From: Proteiniphilum sp. UBA1403 | Lineage (GTDB): Bacteria; Bacteroidota; Bacteroidia; Bacteroidales; Dysgonomonadaceae | Length of the DNA: 37,875 nucleotides | Assembly: GCA_002305715.1 (NCBI GenBank) | Contig: DBQD01000047.1 | Coordinates: 1-37,875, forward strand | Reading direction: 5' to 3' | Shown here: in pieces, positions 32,292 to 37,875 of the stretch | How the letters are laid out: each line of letters opens with the position of its first letter | How positions within the stretch are numbered: position 1 is the first letter of the stretch | Notes under the pieces: generated by a model | Database searches by the model: none | The model's input: only the letters and a program-made list of their open reading frames with translations | Told to the model about the DNA's origin: nothing | Translations under genes and position numbers: made by a program

Positions 32292-33617
32292 ATGGATACA
32301 ATCATAAATGCAGTTATAGAAGCGCATAATGCAGTTCTCTTATCTAGAGGTAGGTTAAAGGAATTGATTGAGAACAGGAAGAGACTTGCTTTGCAAGCAA
32401 TGCGTGCTTACGATATATTTCCCCAATTTACAGGCGATAATGAGGATCAATTTGATGAAACTTTGGTTCCATACTATTTTTATATCAAACGAATAAAAGA
32501 AAATCCACATAAAACAATTAAAGAAATTGTCGGCATTGAGGAGTTGGATAATATCTCTGCTGCTTTTGCTGCTTTTGAGGAGTATGACCTAATGAAGCGT
32601 TACATATCTGAAGGACATTCATTTAACGTACAGACTTCGGTCGGAGCATTCCGCAATTGGCAACCTACCCCATTATACTATGTCACAATCAGAAAGGTAA
32701 TTGAAAATCTGAAAGATATTAGAAAACTATTAACCTTTATGGTGGAAAACAAAGCTGATCCGAACATGTCTGCGGGAGATGAAAGCACACCGCTTCTAAA
32801 TGCATGTTATGAGAATAAACCTATTGAATTGATGCATCTTCTTCTCGAACTTACTGCCAACCCAAATAAACCAGGAATTGAAAATGGCTTATCGTGGTAT
32901 CCTCTTTCCTTTTGCCTGCTGGCTGAAGTGGCTGAAAATGGGAAAAAAAGAAATCCACCTTCGTTTGAATCTATTCAAAAAGCAAAATTATTACTCAATT
33001 ATGGAGCGGATCCAAATAAAGGAGTCTGCAATTACACGCCTCTGATGCAAGCGATAATCACATGTGACCATTCAAATATTGACATTATATGGGATCTGCT
33101 CGAAAGGGGGGCCAATCCTAATGCTCTTGATGACGAAGAGACAATTTGTCCACTCCTGCTGACCTATGATTATAATTGGTTTGAAGCGGGACAGCTACTA
33201 TTATTATACAATGCTGAGATGGAAATAGTACAACGACTCATAAAAAAACGGGAAAACCAACATATAGATACCTTAAAGATTATTACAACTACATGGTTCC
33301 CAACAGGATCTGGAAAAGATCATAGAAAGTTTAAAACAATTTCTTATGCTGATTTAAAAACAAAAGAACGAATTACATTCGATAATTTCCATATAAGGAT
33401 TAATTCGATAAGCGACAAGCATCTTCAAGGCTCCATTTTTTGGCAAGAACAAGATTCAAATACTTCCATCACTTTCGACTGTGGAGTGTTCAATTTATCG
33501 ACAAATAATACTGAATTCAAAACAGAATCGTTGAATATTTCATATGAAACATATAGCAAACTATCACTCACTCTTCAACTTTCAGAAAATCATAGTAAAA
33601 GTCTAAAAAGCTTCTAA
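32292..33617 (+). CDS. Ankyrin-repeat protein with beta-rich C-terminus
   Basis: A 441-aa soluble protein. A helical N-terminus (about 1-85) precedes about five ankyrin-type repeats (about 90-310) with recognisable units: TPLYY...ENKADPNM, STPLLNACYENKPIELMHLL...TANPNKPG, LLLNYGADPNKG, YTPLMQAI...LLERGANPNALD and a weaker ICPLLL...LLLYNAEM. The C-terminus (about 340-441) is beta-rich and I do not recognise it. Ankyrin proteins mediate protein binding and often occur as immunity or regulatory partners. It begins 21 nt after the SUKH gene, and a terminator lies about 170 nt past its end, so it closes the island. Confidence 0.8.
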   Translation: MDTIINAVIEAHNAVLLSRGRLKELIENRKRLALQAMRAYDIFPQFTGDNEDQFDETLVPYYFYIKRIKENPHKTIKEIVGIEELDNISAAFAAFEEYDLMKRYISEGHSFNVQTSVGAFRNWQPTPLYYVTIRKVIENLKDIRKLLTFMVENKADPNMSAGDESTPLLNACYENKPIELMHLLLELTANPNKPGIENGLSWYPLSFCLLAEVAENGKKRNPPSFESIQKAKLLLNYGADPNKGVCNYTPLMQAIITCDHSNIDIIWDLLERGANPNALDDEETICPLLLTYDYNWFEAGQLLLLYNAEMEIVQRLIKKRENQHIDTLKIITTTWFPTGSGKDHRKFKTISYADLKTKERITFDNFHIRINSISDKHLQGSIFWQEQDSNTSITFDCGVFNLSTNNTEFKTESLNISYETYSKLSLTLQLSENHSKSLKSF

Positions 33618-33784
33618 AAGAATTTCGCTTCAGATTATCTCTTTGCTCGAATTAACACATATAATTGATCGGCAATTCTCTTCCAAACAATTTACTCTCA
33701 AATTATCCTCAATCTCACTTAATTTCAAAAATTGCAATTGAATAAATTGTAGAATAATTGAAAGAATACTAGAAAAATTATCCC

Positions 33785-33809
33785 GAAAACTCGTCTACAG
33801 ACGGTTTTT
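33785..33809 (+). terminator. Terminator closing the kinase/AAA+ island
   Basis: CGTC (33792-33795), loop TACA and GACG (33800-33803) form a short GC stem, extended by a U-G pair and A/T pairs from AAAA to TTTT, running into TTTTT at 33805-33809. It is a modest but plausible intrinsic terminator after the last island gene. Confidence 0.5.
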
Positions 33810-34037
33810 AATTAGATTTATATGTTAAGTGCTTTGTAAATGTGTATGTTTTTTCGTTGTATAAAGTAAGATAATGTAACGTAATTATTAGAAAGATCTA
33901 ATTTTGAAAAACAGATAATACAACCAAGGTGAGTCAATTTTATGCATCCTTTTTCAATGTGTCAACACCGGAGTCACATCCAGAACTCTGGAGCGAAAAA
34001 GAATAAAAAACCATCTAAATATTAGAGTTGTGGCAAT

Positions 34038-34208
34038 ATGAACATAGATAAGATCAATATAAAGCACGAACATAATGTAGATATTATTATATTTGCTGAT
34101 TGGATCATTGACTTGGGCCCTGAAACTGGAATTAAAAATGGTGAGTTATTATTCCATGAACTACCTGAGGATTCAATAAATTGTAAACAGTCAATAACCT
34201 GTAAATAA
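34038..34208 (+). pseudogene. Fossil of the C-terminus of a UvrA protein
   Basis: A 56-codon frame whose translation resembles the last part of UvrA. EHNVDIIIFADWIIDLGPE corresponds to the family's EHNLDVI...ADWIIDLGPEGG, followed by NGELLFHELPEDSINCK for the GG-E-[IL]...GTPE segment. An in-frame TAG lies five codons upstream, and the ATP-binding parts of UvrA are absent. It has lost the usual GTPE and YTGKYL motifs. It is therefore a decayed tail with no ATPase function. The intact UvrA should be elsewhere in the genome. Confidence 0.7.
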
Positions 34209-34267
34209 TTGAAATCGATTATTTTAGCAACTAAAATTAAATATAAATCATTAATAACTAGTATACA

Positions 34268-35167
34268 ATGAGAAAAACAGTTATCCTTTTTATTCTTTTG
34301 GCATCTTTTCTTTCAATCAATGCGCAAGTAATTGATGAAGCTCGTAAGTTAAAAAATGAACCGACTCCCAGTGCTGGTTATGGTAAAGACTTGGGCGATT
34401 TTAAAAGCGGTATCTATACCATCACCAGTGCAGGACTTGAACGCCAATTCACCATCGATATTCCAGAAGACTATGATAAGAATAAAACGTACCGTTTAAT
34501 TTTCGCAATGCATATGATGGGTGGACATATGCAAACCATGGTCGATCAAAACTATTATGGATTGAAAACTTATGCCGAAAGAGATGGCGTACCAGTTATT
34601 TTTGTAGCTCCTGAGGGATACACCGACCGTGCTCCATGGCGTGGACGTGACGACAAAGACCATATCTTCTTTGCCGATATGCTCAATCTGTTCAAAGAAA
34701 AACTAAGTATCGACACATCACGTATATTCTGCTGCGGCTTTAGCTTTGGCGCAATGATTACCTATTCGTTGTCATTGAGCTTTCAGAAAGAACTACGAGC
34801 AGTAGCCTGCTATGCTCCTGCCAATTGGAATATCTACCTCCCTGAAAACAAAAAGGAACCTCTTGCATTTTTTAGTACAACGGGTACAGAAGATGGCCTT
34901 TGTAAATATGTCAACTCCGATGAATTGAAACAAGGTGGGAAGTATTGTGTATTGACTCATCTCGAGAACAATGGATTGAAAGAATTACCTGAAATACCTA
35001 TTGCAACAACAGCTACACATATCACAACGGAATTTGAAGGACTACCTGAAGAATATCCGGTGTTGTTTGGCTCTTTCGTAGGCGGTCATACAGAGAATGT
35101 GAAAGACCCCGGATCTGATGAGAATTGGATTGCCAAGGAGACATGGGATTTCTTTATGCGTTTCTAG
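34268..35167 (+). CDS. Exported CE1-like esterase (PHB-depolymerase/feruloyl-esterase family)
   Basis: A 299-aa secreted alpha/beta-hydrolase with a signal peptide (about 1-19, ending INAQ). The family pattern is IPEDYDKNKTYRLIFAMH (oxyanion region), then VIFVAPEGY, the nucleophile elbow GFSFGA with Ser159, a likely Asp209 in STTGTEDGLC and His274 in VGGHTENV. It probably cleaves esters on plant polysaccharides or related polymers; the substrate is unproven. It is separated from both neighbours by AT-rich spacers and lacks a companion glycoside hydrolase. An upstream promoter box was not identified with confidence. Confidence 0.88.
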   Translation: MRKTVILFILLASFLSINAQVIDEARKLKNEPTPSAGYGKDLGDFKSGIYTITSAGLERQFTIDIPEDYDKNKTYRLIFAMHMMGGHMQTMVDQNYYGLKTYAERDGVPVIFVAPEGYTDRAPWRGRDDKDHIFFADMLNLFKEKLSIDTSRIFCCGFSFGAMITYSLSLSFQKELRAVACYAPANWNIYLPENKKEPLAFFSTTGTEDGLCKYVNSDELKQGGKYCVLTHLENNGLKELPEIPIATTATHITTEFEGLPEEYPVLFGSFVGGHTENVKDPGSDENWIAKETWDFFMRF

Positions 35168-35234
35168 GAACATACCACACCTAATATAAACGCATGTGTG
35201 CAAGACACTGACCAAACAATTAGAAGTTAACAAA

Positions 35235-35660
35235 ATGGATACACAAATACTGAGAGATCCTCTAATTTACCCGTCAGTGGAGGTATTGGAAAACGCACTC
35301 GGGTGTGCAGCCTACGAAGCATTCAATTCTTTTATGCATACTATAACAAGTGCTGACTATGGATTAACTTACGAGTGGAGGTATTATTCCGATGGGAAAT
35401 CGTGGCTATGCAAGATTTCCCATAAAAAGAAAACCGTAATGTGGTTATCGGTCTGGAATGGTTTTTTCAAAATCAGTTTCTACTTTACCGAAAAGAATCT
35501 GTGTGAAATTGAGACACTTGGTATTGCGGATAACATCAAGGAGGAGTTTTGCAAAGCTAAACCTATTGGTAAATTGATACCTATGCTATTCGTTGTCAAT
35601 AACAAACAAGAATTACTTGATGTTTTAACTGTCGCAGCATTTAAAATGAGTTTGAAATAA
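35235..35660 (+). CDS. DUF3788 family protein
   Basis: A 141-aa soluble protein matching the DUF3788 family as I know it. It contains LTYEWRYYSDGKSWLCKI and KKTVMWLSVWNGFFKISFYF, and a C-terminal PMLFVVNNKQELLDVLTV. Function unknown. ATG 35235 is preferred over an in-frame alternative start at 35196 because homologues begin near this point and the earlier extension is not conserved-looking. It is 68 nt after the esterase gene and may be transcribed with it. Confidence 0.82.
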   Translation: MDTQILRDPLIYPSVEVLENALGCAAYEAFNSFMHTITSADYGLTYEWRYYSDGKSWLCKISHKKKTVMWLSVWNGFFKISFYFTEKNLCEIETLGIADNIKEEFCKAKPIGKLIPMLFVVNNKQELLDVLTVAAFKMSLK

Positions 35661-35812
35661 GCCTACAAATTGTCCTCTAACGAATACCTGCAGAGAATAA
35701 GATAATCTATTTCGAAAATCGAAAAGATTGGAGAAAAAGGCTGATGGAGAACTTGTAAACAATTGTATATATGAATCCTTTGTGAACATGTAAACTTATT
35801 GGTAGATTGGCA

Positions 35813-35868
35813 CATAAGTACTAAAGTAGATAAGTACATAAGTACATAAGTACACAAGTACATAAGCA
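35813..35868 (+). repeat. Octanucleotide tandem repeat, about 7 copies
   Basis: The unit CATAAGTA is repeated seven times, with variants CTAAAGTA, GATAAGTA, CACAAGTA and CATAAGCA. The array stops 10 nt before the start codon of the ThuA-domain gene, so it occupies the 5' untranslated or promoter-proximal region. Slippage would change spacing but not any reading frame. Confidence 0.9.
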
Positions 35869-35878
35869 CATCAAGAAT

Positions 35879-36700
35879 ATGAAAAACGTTAAATATTACA
35901 GCCTAATTATATTATATATCTTCTCACTCTCAATTTTACGATTAAAAGCCCAGGAACAGACAGATTATCCGGCTAATTATGCCAGCTCACCACGGTTTAA
36001 AGCATTGATTTACTACACCGAGTACGCAGAAAAAGCACATGTAGAGTTCGCCCAAGAAGCCGTCGATTTTTTTAAACGACTTAATTATGGGAAAGGATTT
36101 AACCTTGAAATAACGACTAACCTCTCCGAATATAATTATGATAAGCTAAAAGAATTTGATATTGTGATCATGCTAAATAGTGCTCCTAACAACAAGATGG
36201 AACGGGAAGCATTTGAGAAGTATATGGAAAATGGTGGAGGATGGATGGGATTTCATGCCGCAGCCTATAACGATAAAAATACAAACTGGCCTTGGTTTTT
36301 GGAATTCATTGGCGGTGGTGTTTTTTATTGCAATAATTGGCCTCCACAGCCAGTATTAGTAGATGTTGACAACAGCGAACATGCTGTTACAAAGAATCTG
36401 CCCGCATCTTTCGTCGCTCCCGAAAGTGAATGGTATCAGTGGAAACCGAGCCCGAGAGAGAACAACGACATTGAAGTGTTGCTTTCTATTTCTCCCAAAA
36501 ACTATCCTTTAGGAATCAAAGATGTAGTTAATTTCGGCGATTTTCCAATTGTGTGGACCAATAAGAAGTATCGCATGATTTATCTCAATATGGGACATGG
36601 AGATGATGAATTCACAGATGCAACACAAAAACTTTTGTTTGTAAATGCATTCCGCTGGGTAGTAAGTCAAAATAAGAATGGAGACCCATTTAAAAAGTAA
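35879..36700 (+). CDS. Exported ThuA-domain protein
   Basis: A 273-aa protein with a signal peptide (about 1-24) and a ThuA-like domain (class I glutamine-amidotransferase-like fold). Conserved features are RFKALIYYTEYAEKAHVEFA, FDIVIMLNSAPNN, ENGGGWMGFHAAAY, EWYQWKPSPR, and FPIVWTNKKYRMIYLNMGHG followed by DDEF. Bacteroidota ThuA proteins are usually secreted and associated with sugar metabolism; catalysis is not demonstrated. It follows the DUF3788 gene and precedes an outer-membrane barrel gene. The octanucleotide array directly upstream may influence its expression. Confidence 0.88.
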   Translation: MKNVKYYSLIILYIFSLSILRLKAQEQTDYPANYASSPRFKALIYYTEYAEKAHVEFAQEAVDFFKRLNYGKGFNLEITTNLSEYNYDKLKEFDIVIMLNSAPNNKMEREAFEKYMENGGGWMGFHAAAYNDKNTNWPWFLEFIGGGVFYCNNWPPQPVLVDVDNSEHAVTKNLPASFVAPESEWYQWKPSPRENNDIEVLLSISPKNYPLGIKDVVNFGDFPIVWTNKKYRMIYLNMGHGDDEFTDATQKLLFVNAFRWVVSQNKNGDPFKK

Positions 36701-36915
36701 TAAGGAACATACGACCAACACATTCAAAATCAATCACCATCTCCCAACGTTGTGAAAATTTTATATCATCAGATTACTCAAGTTCAATTCTAGCGAAGAA
36801 TTATGGAGAATATTCATCCAGCTTTTTGTGAAAATCTCATTTTACTTTTTCTGGGTATTTTTTTGTAACCAAATAATGAATACTTGCGTCATATAAACAA
36901 ATTACATAAAAAAGT

Positions 36916-37875
36916 ATGATGACGCGAGGAATTCTTTTTTCTATTTTATTATGCGGACTAATAATGCCACTTACTGCACAAATTAAAGGCATTGTTATTG
37001 ACTCAGACAACCAACCTGTTGAGTTTGCTAATGTGGCAATCTACTCCCTTCCCGACACAACATTGCTTTCCGGAACAATGACCGATAAGCTAGGAAGCTT
37101 CACACTGTCAATTGAGAATAGTGCCAACAAACTATTGCGGGTATCTTTTATCGGTTATGAAACACAAACCCTTCCAGCGGAACCAGAGCTTCAGATCATG
37201 TTGAAGTCCGATACAACCATGCTCAGTGAACTGGTTGTAAACGGTAACTTACCGCAAATTAGACTGAGAGATGATGCCGTAGTGGCAACAGTCCAAAATA
37301 CAGTTTTAAGTAAAGCAGGGACAGGTAACGACGTATTGAAGAGGTTACCTGCAATTACGGGTGATGATGGAGACTTCACCGTCTTTGGTAAAGGAAAAGC
37401 CAAAATATATATTAATAACCGTGAGATGCGTGATCCATCGGAATTAGATTTAATCTCCTCTTCCGATATCAAAGAGGTGGAAATCATACACAACCCAGGA
37501 GCTAAATACGATGCATCTGTAAAAGCAATAATCCGTATACACACCATGCGAAAAGTGGGCGATGGATTCAGTTTTGATGTCCGATCAACATACTATCAGT
37601 CCTATAGCGTGGATCTCAGACAACAGCTAAATCTGAATTACCGATATCGAGGTTGGGATCTTTTCGCCACAGTTTCTCATAATAGAAGTGCCTACTTCCA
37701 AGATAGTGATATGACACAAACAGTTTATGTAGACACACTCTGGACACAGGATAATTTGCTTTATGTAGATGGTCTTAATAATCAATTAACGACGGTTGCC
37801 GGCATCAATTATGAAATAAATTCCAAACATTATTTAGGAACAAAATACATGATGACAACCAACCCTGGCAAAAAC
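36916..37875 (+). CDS. Outer-membrane beta-barrel protein with carboxypeptidase-regulatory-like domain, 3' end beyond window
   Basis: A partial gene, 320 codons to the window edge, still open. It has a signal peptide ending PLTAQ, then a CarboxypepD_reg-like domain (IKGIVIDSDNQPVEFANV; VSFIGYETQ). A plug-like region follows: MLSELVVNGNLPQIRLRDD, GTGNDVLKRLPAITGDDGDF, and KEVEIIHNPGAKYDASVKA. Barrel strands then begin (DVRSTYYQSYSVDLRQQLNL). It belongs to the same family as the protein at 12981. Two adjacent ATGs (36916 and 36919) precede the signal peptide; the first is given. Its N-terminus is closely related to the stand-alone protein at 18430. Confidence 0.88.
   Translation, partial: MMTRGILFSILLCGLIMPLTAQIKGIVIDSDNQPVEFANVAIYSLPDTTLLSGTMTDKLGSFTLSIENSANKLLRVSFIGYETQTLPAEPELQIMLKSDTTMLSELVVNGNLPQIRLRDDAVVATVQNTVLSKAGTGNDVLKRLPAITGDDGDFTVFGKGKAKIYINNREMRDPSELDLISSSDIKEVEIIHNPGAKYDASVKAIIRIHTMRKVGDGFSFDVRSTYYQSYSVDLRQQLNLNYRYRGWDLFATVSHNRSAYFQDSDMTQTVYVDTLWTQDNLLYVDGLNNQLTTVAGINYEINSKHYLGTKYMMTTNPGKN

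Larger units (their letters stand above)
33618..34267. other. 650-nt gap: terminator, UvrA fossil, AT-rich DNA
   Basis: The gap after the ankyrin gene contains the terminator at 33785-33809 and a degraded UvrA C-terminus at 34038-34208. A short dyad, TCCAGA-AC-TCTGGA, lies at about 33979-33992. The rest is AT-rich and I see no other gene or RNA. It looks like a scar region between the signalling island and the esterase gene. Confidence 0.5.

Noticed and set aside
20158..33617. Type VI or type VII secretion locus
   Set aside because: FHA, PP2C, kinase and CbxX-type AAA+ genes occur in such loci, but no sheath, Hcp, VgrG, baseplate, EccC, WXG100 or membrane-core genes are in the window.
20158..33617. 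TerY-P / tellurite-type stress locus
   Set aside because: The kinase, PP2C and zinc-ribbon content is reminiscent, but I see no vWA (TerY), TerC, TerD or TerB-like protein here, so I did not assign the name.
35813..35868. CRISPR array
   Set aside because: Units are 8 bp and directly adjacent with no spacers, so this is a simple tandem repeat.
137..37875. Mobile element, prophage or integrated plasmid
   Set aside because: No transposase, integrase, terminal inverted repeats, tRNA attachment site or phage structural gene was found. Horizontal origin of the kinase island stays possible but unsupported by direct marks.

Overview
The window looks like chromosomal DNA of a Bacteroidota bacterium, most likely order Bacteroidales. 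The evidence is a SusC/SusD pair, carboxypeptidase-regulatory-domain outer-membrane barrels, LytS-type kinases paired with LytTR regulators, -7 promoter boxes of the form TAnnTTTG, and sparse Shine-Dalgarno sites. I see no tRNA, rRNA, CRISPR array, transposase, integrase or phage gene.

Layout. (1) 137-1925 holds a DUF4180 / YdeI-OmpD pair and an exported nitroreductase-fold protein. (2) 2136-4694 is an operon of a small outer-membrane barrel, a LytS-type kinase and a LytTR regulator. A promoter precedes it, with a 21-bp-period direct repeat that fits a LytTR site. (3) 5011-9778 (minus) is an orphan susC-susD pair with a leader of about 300 nt. (4) 10373-12769 (minus) is an umuD-umuC-SRAP damage-tolerance operon. 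It diverges from (5) 12981-17082, a second outer-membrane barrel / LytS kinase / LytTR regulator operon. (6) 17139-20020 holds an SGNH hydrolase, an orphan carboxypeptidase-regulatory-domain protein that looks truncated, and a membrane-anchored AraC regulator. (7) 20158-33617 is the most unusual part, nine co-directional genes. They encode a four-zinc-ribbon protein, a 1145-aa Hanks-type Ser/Thr kinase with membrane segments and a C-terminal domain, a 1116-aa protein with four tandem CbxX/SpoVK-type AAA+ modules, a zinc-ribbon-FHA protein, a PP2C phosphatase, a membrane protein with SH3-like and zinc-binding parts, an unrecognised protein, a SUKH/YrhA-like protein and an ankyrin protein. (8) 33618-37875 holds a terminator, a fossil of a UvrA C-terminus, a CE1-like esterase, a DUF3788 protein, an octanucleotide tandem repeat, a ThuA-domain protein and the 5' part of another outer-membrane barrel gene that runs off the window.

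How they may work together. The island in (7) has a writer (kinase), an eraser (PP2C), a reader (FHA) and a likely mechanical output (the four-module AAA+ protein). Zinc ribbons recur in four of its proteins and could be assembly modules. The kinase N-terminus carries six copies of a [ED][KR]T-centred motif, plausible phospho-threonine docking sites for the FHA protein. One copy, EKTIRPA, recurs exactly in the unrecognised protein encoded downstream. The SUKH and ankyrin genes at the 3' end resemble immunity-type genes of conflict systems. I propose a membrane-linked phospho-signalling AAA+ system whose trigger and target are unknown. This is inference from gene content, since no homology search was possible.
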